Shown here: piece by piece, positions 1 to 12,117 of the stretch | How the letters are laid out: every line of letters begins with the position of its first letter | How positions within the stretch are numbered: position 1 is the stretch's first letter | NCBI GenBank assembly: GCA_015179125.1 | Contig: WHVA01000019.1 | Location: 426,276 to 490,275 of the forward strand | Length of the DNA: 64,000 nucleotides | Source of the DNA: Gautieria morchelliformis | Lineage: Eukaryota > Basidiomycota > Agaricomycetes > Gomphales > Gomphaceae | Direction of reading: 5' to 3' | Position numbers and translations under genes: made by a program | Notes under the pieces: model-generated | What the model saw: only the letters and a program-made list of their open reading frames with translations | Told to the model about the DNA's origin: nothing | The model's database searches: none

Positions 1-735
1 TCCCGGATAACACATATAAATGTATGAAGAAGAATAGCAAAGCTACTAGTAGACGGGTGTGATCCGAACTAGTGTAACAATGTATACTGAACAGCCAGCA
101 CACCAAGGCCCTGATGATGCAAAAGATTGTGGTAGTAATCATAAGCTCTCTCAACTGAGCCTATGCGACTGTTCCAGTGCCACATTCAAGTCAGCCATTG
201 GATCCGAGCGCCGAGATCGCGTAAGACTTTCAACAAGGCAACAGGCCATTAAGGATGTGATGTAGTACTGTGCCCTAAAACATATGATGTGGCCTTGGGA
301 AGTGCAGTAGAGTGTGACCGCTGCGCGCTGCATGAGGTTGCTTATTGAGGGATCTCAGATCCGACCGGCGGGAGAAGTCGAGGACATAACAAGAATGTGA
401 GAACTTGATCATAAGTATGTGTTCAGCGCATCAGAGAGAACAGCAGTAGGAAACTGTACTGGTGATGCATTAGTAACATTTTCCCACGCGGCGACTCGTT
501 CGTCAGTTGATATCAAAACCCCACAGGAGCATGTCTGACACACACTACTGTGGCATGACAACCCAAAGCTGTGTACGCCTCGGAAAGTTGAACAGATATA
601 ACAAGCGCAGGGACCAAAGCCGATAGGCAAGTTACAGAGCCATTGCAGAGCAAACGAATGGCATGCTTAATCATGCATAGCTAGCTGAGAGCCCCGTATT
701 GCACTCGGGAGCCGGTGCATCCAACCTAAGCTCAG
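1..735. other. Intergenic, no gene seen
   Basis: Only short ORFs with no recognisable family occur here. I see no RNA gene or repeat. It lies downstream of the degenerate copy at 736-1332. Confidence 0.5.
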
Positions 736-1332
736 TGAGAGTCAGATGGGGATAAAAGTATATCTGCTTACTGTTCAAACAAGAGGTATAATCGTTCCCG
801 GATACGGAACTTAGGAAACTGCTACAGTGCTACTACTAAATCTGCTTAGTTCTATCTATCGCTGTGGGTGACAACTCCTCGGGTGCAGGACCCTCCCCAT
901 CCAACGCACTACTTGCATTAAATCGGCTTGGCGCTACGACTTGCATTTCAAGCCGAGGTGTGAACGGCACACACTGGGGATGCATGAATGGCTTTGGATC
1001 CGGAAAGACAATCGTGAGAGGCATGAAAATATTTCAAAGAGTGCGTGGGTTGGTGATGCGAAGGTGTGCCGTCTGTACGGCAGAGCGCTGGGTCGCCCCG
1101 TGCTACAGCATTTCCTGTAGGCATGAAGAGGACGGCGGGCAAGAACTATGGGAGAGGAGCTCAAAACGAAAGACGTGAATGAGAAGCATATTCGTGGTGA
1201 ATCCAAGGGGTCACAGTAACAACTGAATGGACCGTCAACCACGTCAAGTGATCAAAACTTACTCACTCGTGTCTGTAGCCACTGCTGCAGATGGACGGGC
1301 CGCTACGCGGCCCTGGGCAAGTACCACGCCAT
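736..1332 (-). pseudogene. Deleted, dead copy of the Ser/Gly-rich membrane protein gene
   Basis: This stretch matches both ends of the large gene at 2442-8664 but lacks its middle. At the 5' end (1332 downward) it keeps the start-codon context and a donor-like GTGAGT near 1266. It also has a counterpart of intron 1 with an acceptor-like AG. The tenth codon is TAG, so the exon-1 frame is closed. At the 3' end (about 836-980) it encodes a version of the cytoplasmic tail, with PSR, ALDGEG and EELSPTAI in place of PSRLSAGSSLDGEG and GELTPKAI. A counterpart of the last donor (GTAAGC) lies near 770. The repeats, exon array and membrane segment are missing. I read this as an old tandem duplicate that suffered a large internal deletion. 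Confidence 0.7.
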
Positions 1333-2441
1333 TGCTCTCCGTATCCATAGGCATGTAGAGAATACTGGCCTATGCTGGTGATTCGTCGATCGCCTCAGTA
1401 CATGGATAGTGTATGGATATATAGGTGTATCACGGATCAGATGCCAGATAGAGATATGTATGGGACTGCGGCGAGTCGTCGAGTGTGAGCCAGATAGTAA
1501 CTTGCATCTTGCCGCCGTCAGCGTCTAAGAAGAATGTGCGCGCCGGGTATTTCTGCTCGTACATGAGCCTGCATATCCAAGATGATACGAGTTCCAGAGT
1601 TCTCTAGACATTCACCTTCTCCGCTGAGAGACGGCACTCAGCAGCAGGAACACGAAAATGTGACAAGCAGTGTTAAGAAAGAAATCAGCCATGCTGATAT
1701 AAGATGGTTGGAAGGACTATGCCCGACAGACGGTTCACTGCTGAGCTCTCATGAAGGAACATGCGCTGCATGTAGAGATCTGGCCGCCGGTCACTGCTGA
1801 GCGCGGAACTGGGAGGCTATAGTGGCATGGGTAAATAAGGACTTGATATCACCGTGAGTGTATCCCAGCGAGCAGAAACACAAGCTTAGAAGAGAGCAGT
1901 GAGTGACGACTAAGTAGCGGCCATTGAGGTAGCCACACTGCATGACCAATAACACGTGACCATCGACACCAGATTTCAGGTACAGGACCTCTCCCAGCGC
2001 CGAGCCCTGCGATACCAGATCTTTAGATCACTTCGAACCTTGATGCAGACCCGATGCATGAACCAGGATCAGGATATATATATACGTCATTGCAGGGAAT
2101 ATTGGGAACCTGACGGGACAACCCACTTGCGGCTTGCCTCTGCCGCCTTGCCAGATGTGCACCGACTAGCTACATGCAAGAGATTGAAAGAGATGTTATA
2201 CATGAGCATGTGTCGTCGTCGTCAATTCGTGACATGACTGAGCTACCTGACGATCCAAGCAATAAAATAACAACAAAGCATGCACGTTGGAAAGCGAAAA
2301 CTGAAACGTTGAAATTGAAGTGAAAGGTATATATCCACAAACGGAGAATGACAGTTCAGAATGTCCTATATAATAGGAAACAAACTATAAATCACAACTC
2401 GAAAATGTCCATATTGAATGATACGTGCTCGAACGAGCTCT
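1333..2441. other. Intergenic, no gene seen
   Basis: This is the spacer between the dead copy and the end of the intact gene. Two short plus-strand ORFs (1582-1800 and 1956-2237) have no recognisable features. Confidence 0.45.
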
Positions 2442-5400
2442 TCAGACTGCACATCCAATCTGAAGAGGGGAATGGTCAGAGTCAGATGGTGAGAACAATA
2501 CTTCTACTTACCGTTCCAGCTATAGAAGGGGTATAATCCTGCTCGGCTACGGAACTGCCGGCACTAAGCCTGCTTGGCTGGTTCGCCTTGGGTGACCGCT
2601 CGCCGGATGAAAAGTCTGCTCCATTTATTGAACTGCCAGCACTAAGCCTACTTGGCGTGATTGCTTTGGGTGACCGCTCGCCGGATGAAAATTCCCCTCC
2701 ATTGATTGAACTGCCAGCACTAAGCCTACTTGGCACGATCGCTTTGGGCGTCAGCTCCCCACTTGCGTAACCCTCGCCATCTAACGAACTGCCTGCGCTA
2801 AGTCGGCTGGGCGCGGTGACTTGTATTTCAAGCGGAGGGGGGGGGCCTGGCGGTATGCGCTCAGGATCAGCGAATGGGTCTGGTTCCGCAAAGAATGACT
2901 CGTTGACACGGGCCTCATCGCCGAACGGGTTATTCAAAAAGGCGGGGACGGGGACACGTTTAATGCGAGCAGTGGAGTCAGAAGTGATACTGGCTGGCGT
3001 AGTGTCGCGATCGACCTGTGTCATGTCCTCATGACCGGGATGGTTTTCAAGATCGATTGAATGCCCGTCATGGACCCCGGTCTCGAATGATACTCCGCCA
3101 TCAAGTGAGGAATTATGTGACGGCGCCGGGTGGGTACTGAGGTCAGTTGCACGCATACGCCGCTGCTTCTTTCGGCGCAAAACGGTGCACACTGTAAGTA
3201 ATATCAGAACAAACAGGGTTGAGCCTACGGCGGCACCGATCGTGGCGCTTTGGTTGGAGCCACCAGTTCTGAAATCGGACAGTGAGTCAACTGCCAAATA
3301 TGTCATATGAAAAGAAACGAACGAAGAGCTACGTGCAGAAGGGTTTGGCACGACGGCGGTAGTGAGCACCTGGGTGGGAACTCCCCCAATGTCAGTTGAA
3401 GTCAAAAAGGTGGCCGTGATTGACGCAGGTGGAGCCTGCGTTTCCGTTGTTGCCTGTCTGGAAGGACGTGTCAAACGAGTTTCGGGGTCGCGACCGGGGA
3501 CAGAAACAAAAACAATCAATACGCCCATCGTTTCTCATCTCCCAATACAATAGAAAGCGAACACAGGATAGTGAAATAGAGACATACCCCTGTGCATTAG
3601 TTGTAACGATTGTTGAGCCCGGAACTCCAACTGGGGCAGTGGCAACGGTGCCGCCAGCGTTGTCCCCCAGAGCTGTTGCTACATCATTGTTAGCCCCGAG
3701 GCTGCAGTTTATGGCGTTAAAGAAGCACAGCCGGGAAAGGTATGGAATATCCTTACCGGGTCAAAATAGATGAAGCCTGAGATGATTGGGAAGCCGCCGG
3801 CGACTGGGATGCAAGTGCTGTCATCCCTCCTGGCATTGCTAACACCGGTGAGGGTGGCATAGACGATGGGAAAGCCATAGGTGGCGGAGGAGGTGGAGCA
3901 CTCATGAGGGCCGGAGGTTGAGAATTATGGGATACACTAAACATATACAACGTATTGAATTACAATTTACGTGTGATGTGGTCGTTGACATACGGGGTAG
4001 TCACCCCACCTGGCGCATTTGCTGCAGGGGTTACTCCTTGGGGTTGGGAGAATGCAGGCCTGGAAGGGATATTCTTCAGAAAGCTCACGCTCAGTTATCG
4101 AATAACCTACGCATTCGATCCGCCGCTACCCTGTCCACCTTGAGCCGCACCATTAGCAACACTAGAGGGCAGCGGCGTGCCATGGTCCCCACCGTTACTG
4201 TTACCACCATCGGCGCTATGAGAGGGTTGGTTGCTCGATGGGGGGTTGCCCTGGCTCCCTCCGCCACTGTCGCCGCTAGAACTGGAAGTAGAACCCCCAC
4301 CGTTGCCCCCTTTATCAGGACTGGAGAGGATGTTATTCGACAGTCTTCACGTATGAAACTGTGAGACTTACGGAGGCTGATTGCCCTTGCCACCATCGCC
4401 GCCAGAACTGGAAGTAGAACCCCCACCGTTGCCCCCTTTATCAGGACTGGAGAGGATGTTATTCGACAGTCTTCACGTATGAAACTGTGGAGACCTACGG
4501 AGGCTGATTGCCGTTGCCACCGTCGCCGCCAGAACTGGAAGTAGAACCCCCACCGTTGCCCCCTTTATCAGGACTGGAGAGGATGTTATTCGACAGTCTT
4601 CACGTATGAAACTGTGAGACCTACGGAGGCTGATTGCCCTTGCCACCGTCGCCGCCAGAACTGGAGGTAGAACCCCCACCGTTGCCCCCTTTATCAGGAC
4701 TGGAGAGGATGTTATTCGACAGTCTTCACGTATGAAACTGTGAGACCTACGGAGGTTGATTGCCGTTGCCACCGTCGCCGCCAGAACTGGAAGTAGAACC
4801 CCCACCGTTGCCCCCTTTATCAGGACTGGAGAGGATGTTATTCGACAGTCTTCACGTATGAAACTGTGAGACCTACGGAGGCTGATTGCCCTTGCCACCG
4901 TCGCCGCCAGAACTGGAAGTAGAACCCCCACCGTTGCCCCCTTTATCAGGACTGGAGAGGATGTTATTCGACAGTCTTCACGTATGAAACTGTGAGACTT
5001 ACGGAGGCTGATTGCCACCGTCGCCGCCAGAACTGGGAGTAGAACCCCCACCGTTGCCCCCTTTATCAGGACTGGAGAGGATGTTATTCGACAGTCTTCA
5101 CGTATGAAACTGTGAGACTTACGGAGGCTGATTGCCACCGTCGCCGCCAGAACTGGAAGTAGAACCCCCACCGTTGCCCCCTTTATCAGGACTGGAGAGG
5201 ATGTTATTCGACAGTCTTCATGTATGAAACTGTGAGACCTACGGAGGCTGATTGCCCTTGCCACCGTCGCCCCCAGAACTGGAAGTAGAACCCCCACCGT
5301 TGCCCCCTTTATCAGGACTGGAGAGGATGTTATTCGACAGTCTTCACGTATGAAACTGTGAGACCTACGGAGGCTGATTGCCCTTGCCACCGTCGCCGCC

Positions 5401-8400
5401 AGAACTGGAAGTAGAACCCCCACCGTTGCCCCCTTTATCAGGACTGGAGAGGATGTTATTCGACAGTCTTCACATGTGAAACTGTGGAGACCTACGGATT
5501 CTGATCGCCGTTGCCACCAAGACCAAGGCTGATACCACCGTTGCTACCACCGACCCCAACGTGTAAAGGAGGGCTTTGGCCACTACCGCCATTTTTGCCG
5601 TCATTTCCGGACCCATTGGACGCGGAACTTGAAGCTTGCGGGGGTGCTACCCCCACTGAGGCAATTCCAGGGACACTAATAGTAACCCCTTTATTGCTCC
5701 CAACACCGCCGAGAATACCACCGAGACCTCCGCCGTTACTACTAGATGACGAATCCGAATTCTTCCCGCTATTGCCGCTGCCCTTACCGCCATTTTTCGA
5801 GCCACCATTGTTTGCTTGGTTTCCCGATCCATCACTTGAGGCTTGCGGGGGTGCTACCCCCACTGAGGCAGAAATTCCAGCGGCACCAACGGAAATTCCT
5901 TTATTGCTCCCAAGCCCCAGAGCGCCAGTGACGCCGCCAAGGAGACCCCCTCCGCCGTTATTACTACCGCTGCCACTGCTGCTAGATGACGAATCCGAAT
6001 TCTTCCCGCTATTGCCGCTGCCCTTATCGCCATGGTTCGAGCCACCATTGTTGGCTTGGTTTCCCGACCCATCACTTGAAGCTTGCGGGGGTGCTGCCCC
6101 CACTGAGGCAGAAATTCCAGCGGCACCAACGGAAATTCCTTTATTGCTCCCAAGCCCCAGAGCGCCAGTGACGCCGCCAAGGAGACCACCTCCGCCGTTA
6201 TTACTACCGCTGCCACTGCTGCTAGATGGCGAATCCGAATTCTTCCCGCTATTGCCGCTGCCCTTACCGCCATTGTTCGAGCCACCATTGTTTGCTTGGT
6301 TTCCCGATCCATCACTTGAAGCCTGCGGTGGTGCTGCCCCCACTGAGGCGGAAATTCCAGCGGCACCAACGGAAATTCCTTTATTGCTCCCAAGCCCCAG
6401 AGCGCCAGTGACGCCGCCAAGGAGACCACCTCCGCCGTTATTACTACCGCTGTCACTGCTGCTAGATGACGAATCCGAATTCTTCCCGCTATTGCCGCTG
6501 CCCTTACCGCCATTGTTCGAGCCACCATTGTTTGCTTGGTTTCCCGTTCCATCACTTGAGGCTTGCGGGGGTGCTGCCCCCACTGAGGCAGAAGTTCCAG
6601 CGGCACTAATAGTAGCTCCTTTATTGCTCCCAAGCCCCAGAGCGCTACCGATGCCGCCAAGGAGACCACCTCCACCGTGCTTATTGCTGCCGCTGTTGCT
6701 GCTGTCCGACGAACTCGGGGGAGCAAGCACCTGCGTGCTTTGAGACGGTGGGCTGGTGTTGGAACCAGATCCTTTTCCGCTTCCTTTCACCTTGGAAGGT
6801 GCGGGGGCAGAGGCCGTCGCCGTGGCGCTTCCAGATGCGCCGCCGCCAAGTTGAAGGCCGATGCTGACCGGGCCTGCGCCCAAACCTAGACCATTAAGCA
6901 GACCACTGCCACTACCTCCCTGGCTGGGGTTTCCGTTGCCCCCAGGCTGGTGGGATTTTCCTGGATTATTGCTTACTGAAGCCGAGGCCGCACTGGATGT
7001 AAGTGCTGTTGTGCCGGTGGCGCTTGAAGACACACCTGCAGCACTGGACGTCGATTGAGATGCGAGGCCAAGTTTCTTGCCGCCTGCTGCCCCGTTCGAG
7101 CCCAGAATTCCACCAACCGCACCGAGTAAACCCCCGTTACCCGCCTGGCTGGTGCTGCCTTTGTTCCCGTTCTGGGAGGATGTGTTGGGACTATTGCTTG
7201 CTGATGCCGAGGCGGTGCTGGGTGCTGGGGTAGATGATGCGGCGCTCGAGGTTGATTGGGGTAGAAGGCCATCAACACCATTGAGCAGGCCACTTGCCGC
7301 TCCGTTTCCGCCCAGAAGTCCACCAGACTTACCTCTGTTACCGCCCTGGTTCGAGAGGCTGGAACTGGCAGTTGATGACGCGGAGGCCGAGCTGGATGCT
7401 GGCGTTGCGATAGTGACGGCACTCGAGGAAGCCGTGGTGACCCTGGATGTTGAGGGAGACGTGGCGAGGGTGCCAGATGAAGCAGATGCAGAATTGGATC
7501 CTGATATAGGTGCTGTGTTTTTAAGACTTCCTCTTTGGGGGACTGAGGCGGCGCCGTTCGAACCCTGATGCGTGGGAGACGGAAAAATACCGGATACTAC
7601 CGAAGTAATGGAAGAGCCGGTCTCAGTCGAGGACTGCAAAGTCGACGCTCCACCTTTCCTCCCAGTCTTGGAACTGGAGAGGGGGCTCGACGTAGGAGGC
7701 ACCGAAGCTTTCGAGGGAGTGCTCGAAGAGATCGCAGTGCCAGAAGGAGACGCTGAAGTAATTAAAGATGGAGTAGCCGAGCTGGAACTGCGGCCACCAG
7801 AGGCAGATTTGTGTGAGGCAGACAAACGCGCAAATGACAACGCTGCGGACACAGTGGAGGATGCAGAAGGGGCAGGAATATTATTAGTAGCCGACGGTGA
7901 CGAGTTGCCCACGCTACCCGACGGGGTACTGCTCTTGGCGCCTCTGCCACCAGCTGAGGTGGACGACGCCAAACCGGACGACAAAGATGCGCTCGCCGGT
8001 TTCGAGGCGCCGATGGATGATGCAGCAGCCACCGCCGAGGATGGCTGGTTGCTGCTACTTCCGGGCGCAGGCACACCTTTACCGCTATGTTCCGAAGGCG
8101 TCGGAGAGGGAGTGGCCTGCGGAGACGGAGATGCAGAAAACGCAGAAGACGATTTGATCGGTGCACTCGAGGATAGACCATTACCGGGGACGGTAGCGCC
8201 TGTCCCAGCCGGGCCGATGTTATGGCTATTAGGCGTAAGCGAACGAGACGGAGAACTACTGGAGGGTAAAGGAGAGGAAGCTGGAGTCGCAGACCCTTGA
8301 GAATGTGGAGATTGAGACGACTGTGCAGGACGTTGCTGCGACGACGACCCAGCGTTCGCTGGTGAAGAGGGTACGGCCTTTGTTGCTGGTGTACTTGCAG

Positions 8401-8664
8401 GTACTGAGGCTTTTGAGCTGGCCGGCGGCTGAGAGCCGCCAGCGGGTGCTTGCTTGGAGCCAGTACCACCCTGAGAGGCTGTAGGTGTGGGAGCTGTAAA
8501 CATGAATGAGAAGGGGATGCATGGACGACTCTCATGGAATACAGCAGCAACTGCGACCACTGGAGCTATCGAATTCACTCACGTGTGTTCTTAGACCCTG
8601 GTGTTGACTGGCCTCCAGCGGGCGAACTGGCTAGTGATCCACCCTGCGCAGGCACCGGTGCCAT
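2442..8664 (-). CDS. Giant Ser/Gly-rich single-pass membrane protein, about 1758 aa
   Basis: Proposed exons: 8664-8583, 8493-5496, nine mini-exons between 5443 and 4372, then 4320-4111, 4059-3994, 3936-3757, 3701-3588, 3457-2512 and 2459-2442. All junctions have GT-AG ends and keep frame; the sum, 5277 nt, is divisible by three. The first ~1500 residues are low-complexity Ser/Thr/Ala/Gly, with about four copies of an 80-residue module (NGGGGLLGG, ASVGAAPPQAS). A proline patch (APPPPPPM) follows. One hydrophobic segment near residue 1510-1531 (GAAVGSTLFVLILLTV) is followed by a basic stop-transfer (RRKKQRR). The ~220-residue tail carries four 26-residue repeats (PSRLSAGSS). The layout suggests a mucin-like wall or surface sensor with a cytoplasmic tail. 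No signal peptide is visible on exon 1, so an upstream exon may be missing. Function is not assigned. Confidence 0.75.
2553..2812 (-). repeat. Four 78-bp coding repeats in the cytoplasmic tail
   Basis: Copies begin at 2553, 2631, 2709 and 2787, exactly 78 bp apart (26 codons). Each encodes PSRLSAGSS followed by an acidic SGE(R/L)(S/T)PKA stretch. SP and TP dipeptides make them plausible proline-directed phosphorylation sites, which is inference only. Confidence 0.85.
4060..5495 (-). repeat. Tandem exon-plus-intron array, about 126-bp period
   Basis: Ten unit starts are seen at 5443, 5317, 5191, 5071, 4951, 4825, 4699, 4573, 4446 and 4320. Nine units are a mini-exon of 75 nt (69 nt in the two starting 5191 and 5071) plus an intron of 51 nt (52 nt after the one starting 4573). 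Each mini-exon begins in phase 2 and encodes PDKGGNGGGSTSSSGGDGGKGNQP. Each intron begins GTAGGT and ends CTCTCCAG. The tenth start (4320) opens a longer 210-nt exon. The flanking introns 5495-5444 and 4110-4060 are related to the array introns. Every intron is in the same phase, so gaining, losing or skipping units keeps the frame. Confidence 0.85.
5634..6720 (-). repeat. 240-bp coding repeats in the Ser/Gly-rich ectodomain
   Basis: The ASVGAAPPQAS segment recurs at about 5634, 5841, 6081, 6321 and 6561, with three intervals of exactly 240 bp (80 codons). The units differ by a few substitutions, for example a missing residue in the most C-terminal one. They encode Asn/Gly/Ser/Lys-rich sequence ending in a glycine-leucine patch. 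Confidence 0.85.
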
Positions 8665-11273
8665 TGCTTTCCGAGCTGTATAGCAGCAAAGGAGTGAAGC
8701 GTAAGGTCAGCGCTGCTGGAAATTAAGGTTATTGTGTCGGTATACGGTGAGTGTAGTGTGTTAAGGAGAGATACAGCTATTGTGGATCACAGATCACACA
8801 TGCATACAGAGGCGAATGGCACCACGGTCCGACGTCGTCGCAGCAATGGTGGCGGCTCGAAGTTGAACGTGGTAACTAGTGCCTCCGCACACAGCACTGC
8901 AACGTGATGGCGCCCGGCTCCACACTCGGTTACATCGTGACGCGTTCTAATCTTGCCATTTGACGTGACGCGTCTACCAACAACATCAGAAGCGTACTGT
9001 ACAGGTTGTGGACACACGGCCATCAATGGAACCACAGCGTGTTCCCATTCGCCCACCCGGTCTCCCCGAGGCATCCAAGATGGGGCTTACTAGGAACCTA
9101 ACGAAGGATCAATAGGTCTTGCAAGTATACGTGAGTCGTTCTGCCGCCTGTGGAAGCGTGAGATTGATTGATGTGCCATCAATGTCATTATGTCGCCTAC
9201 CAACTGAGATCTACAAGAGACGCCCCTTGTCGTTCCTTTGACGTCCTGTGATTGACACATGTAAAGGCTGTTGATAGCATGTGTGTCTGACTGATCAAAG
9301 AGCTAACGGCAGCTATTTAGAATTTTTTTTCGTCTCAGAGTACAAGAATGTGTTGCTCTCGTTCGGTTTTGTTCCGGCCAATTTTACTGTCCGCCGCGCG
9401 CTTATCAGCCATCGACTACGGCTACTGACTAACTTCCAACAGGATGGTCGGCGGCATATACCTAGATTTATGTCAGAGGCATAGCACAGGGCTCACTGTC
9501 TTCTAAACTCTTCGTGATAAGCGTCTGGGCTATTCCGACATGGGGTGGAGCTACGGCTAGGAATGAATCCATATGCCAGCCGACGCCCTCAGTGCCATGG
9601 TCGATGGTTACGCTCTTGATGACGATTTTCGGCGCGGGTTCTATGATCAGGCAGGACCATGTCCGCCGTTGTGCTTATGGCAACATAGAGGCCGTCACTG
9701 GGACTGTGAGCTTCCAAACAGTGATCTTACATGGGACGGTCTCTAAACATCTCATTGATTGTCTGGTCAACCGTGCCACGAGAAAGCACAGAAGCAGGAT
9801 GGCCACGGTCACCGACATCGCCTAATATCGCACTCCCGGTCTTGGATGAACTCAGTTTACATGCCATGCCAATGCAGCTGACCCTCGACGTCCGAGTCGC
9901 GCGAAAGCCCGCCCATACGAACGGCTGACATGGAGAGCACGACCGGTGTTGTGGAGACCAGAATCCTCACAATTGGGTACAGAAGCAAGGCAAAGCATGG
10001 CGGCACATGAGACTCTCGGAAGATCAGGCTGCCGACGTAGGTTGCCATTAATTTACTCTACTACTTGGCGACTTAGTAAAGACTGAATTGATCTCTGTGT
10101 GGTCATGGCCGCGATATTTATCGTAAGTCCTGATCACACTTTATAGATCATCTCAGTTGCGTATATGTCTGGTCGTTCCGAGCTTCGAGTCCCTCATTGA
10201 GCCGGGACTCAATGTTATGTGCCTAGACCCTGAAGGGATTGAAGGGACGAACAGTTGTGTTGCAACCGTCTCCGGGAGAAACGGAAGATGTATACCGAAA
10301 ATACACCGGGTTATGCGTTTGCTTATTACTCACGACAGTTTTGCGATCAGAAATAGGAAGATGCAGTCACGCCATCAAGAGATTACATGATCGACTCCAG
10401 GCAATAACGTCGTGATAGCTGTGAGGCTACTTCGATGGAAGTTACAGGCCCCACCTGCTATAAAGCGCAATGTTGATGCACCGGTAACCAGCGGCAGCAC
10501 AGCCGACCAGAGAGTCCGGCTTCTACCCAATTGACTACTTATATTCCCAATATCAGGTATACCATGCATCAAGCTGATCTACCGTGGCAATGGGCATAAT
10601 ATTACTAAAAGTGACGTTCACGGCCACAGGATGATGTTGCATGGATTATATACTTTACGCCCGCGCAAAGAAAATACTAAGGGATTATCGTGAAAACTAA
10701 GACACAACATGGTCATGGTAATTCGCACCGATAATTCAACGGCGTAATCGTTCATGGGCCGCGGCCAGTAAAGGAATAGAATGTGAGTGTTGATATTAGG
10801 AACTATTAGCCACAGGAACTTCTCTGTGAGTGGCGTAGCTCACCCGACGGTTCTCCCTCTTAAGCTGGGAGGAGGAAAAGGGTATCGGGCTACTTCTCAT
10901 GGACCTTGGAACAACGTCCAGTATACCCAAACCTGACTTAAGGACACATGGCCCTAATGCTGAACAATCATTCATCCCGTCTGAGCTAGCCGGAGATCAA
11001 GCCCTGAGTTGCAGGCTCAATCGAATCTGAGCCTTGTCCACAAATTCATAGTCGGAATCTCATGACGTGAGTTAGAACGTACTCGCAAGTGCGCTTTGAA
11101 CATACGATCCCAGGTAGGATTACTATTTCCGACGTAGACATGGAAAACAACACAGGGAGAGTTGTTGCAAAACCAAATATCATGTATCCGAGCGAAGGGT
11201 TCCAGTGGAAAATCTACGCTCGACCAACTAGAAGACCACTGGGAGATGTCCTTGCGTGGGGTGCCAGAAGGGA
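8665..11273. other. 2.6-kb gene-poor stretch
   Basis: Short ORFs on both strands (for example 9514-9825 and 10157-10390 plus) show no family signature, no coherent splice joining and no repeats. The part next to 8664 should hold the promoter of the Ser/Gly-rich gene. A pyrimidine-rich tract ending in CAG (about 8676-8690) could be the acceptor of an unrecognised upstream exon. Confidence 0.45.
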
Positions 11274-12117
11274 TCAGGGCTCTTGACCTTGCGCCAGCTT
11301 ATCAAAGATCTGAAAAAGCACTACTGAATCATATGCAACGAGATCTGCGCCGAGTTTTTGACGCACCTCATAGAAAACATCCGATGACTGTCCTCCACTA
11401 ATTGCCCAACGGCCATCAATGACGGTGAAAGGCACGCCACTGACACCGTTACGCTGCGCAACATAAACCATACGCTTTACGTCCGCCATGAGTTCATCAG
11501 ACTCGAGGAATTTGATAGCCTGACCAGGGTTAGCGTGCCAGGGGACTGTCTTCCTGCAAGCACGACCTACCTCGATCTGAGAGATGAACCCACAATCCTC
11601 TGCGTACTTCGCCAGAAGATGGACATCACTGATGTTCTCTTCGCGCTCAAAGCTGGCTTGATAGAGCGCTTTCAGAAGCTTACTCTGTGCTCCAGACCCA
11701 CCGTTGTTCCATGCCAACAACAGCAGTCTGTGAGCCCTCCATGTGCTACAAACGATCCCATCACCCTGGCTTTACATAAACCATCAAATATAATTCCGAA
11801 TCGGCAGGGCATTGCACGTACAAGTTAATGCCCACCTCCTTCCCTCGCTCCCGCAACATCTGTTGTACCTTCTCCCACTTCTCTTTCCCTATTTTCTCAG
11901 GCAGGTACTCGCTTTTCCGCCGCCATTCATCTTCTTTCCACGATGGATTAAGCACATAGGGCTTGTGCTCAAGCTCAAACCTAACCGGTCCATCAGGAGG
12001 AAGCTGCAGGCGTTCAATCGCGCGGTCGATCTCCGTGGCGCCAATGTAACACCATGGACAGGTTATATCGCAGATGATTGAGACTTTGATTGTGCGGTAT
12101 GGTGATGTCGATGTCAT
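11274..12117 (-). CDS. DsbA/FrnE-family thioredoxin-fold protein, 263 aa
   Basis: Two exons, 12117-11818 and 11765-11274, are joined by a 52-nt intron in phase 0. The donor GTGCAA is weak; a stronger GTACGT lies 3 nt upstream but breaks the frame. Residues ~18-25 hold the CxxC motif in CPWCYIG after a strand-like ISIICD-type segment, as in the FrnE/2-hydroxychromene-2-carboxylate isomerase-like DsbA clan. The middle helical part includes GGSGAQSKLLKALYQ and FEREENISD. The C-terminal thioredoxin half has the cis-proline loop GVSGVPFTVID and a closing helix. Length is normal for the family. It probably acts as a disulfide oxidoreductase or isomerase with an unknown substrate. No signal peptide is seen, so it is probably cytosolic. 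Confidence 0.88.

Noticed and set aside
3260..3330. Possible 64-nt intron (GTAGCT to TTTCAG) in the last large exon of the Ser/Gly-rich gene
   Set aside because: Removing 64 nt breaks the frame into the membrane segment, while the unspliced reading stays open.
4473..5423. A 316-aa minus-strand open frame across the repeat array
   Set aside because: It stays open only because most of the repeat periods are multiples of three. It reads straight through the introns in a frame different from the spliced exons, so I treat it as a shadow.
4060..5495. CRISPR-like array
   Set aside because: Regular repeats with spacer-like spacing, but the 'spacers' are identical to each other and both parts form coherent exons and introns; the genome is eukaryotic.
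5511..6743. Long plus-strand Pro/Leu-rich ORF (410 aa) and its neighbour at 7572-8300
   Set aside because: These are antisense shadows of the Ser/Gly-rich exon; the repeats keep the opposite strand open.
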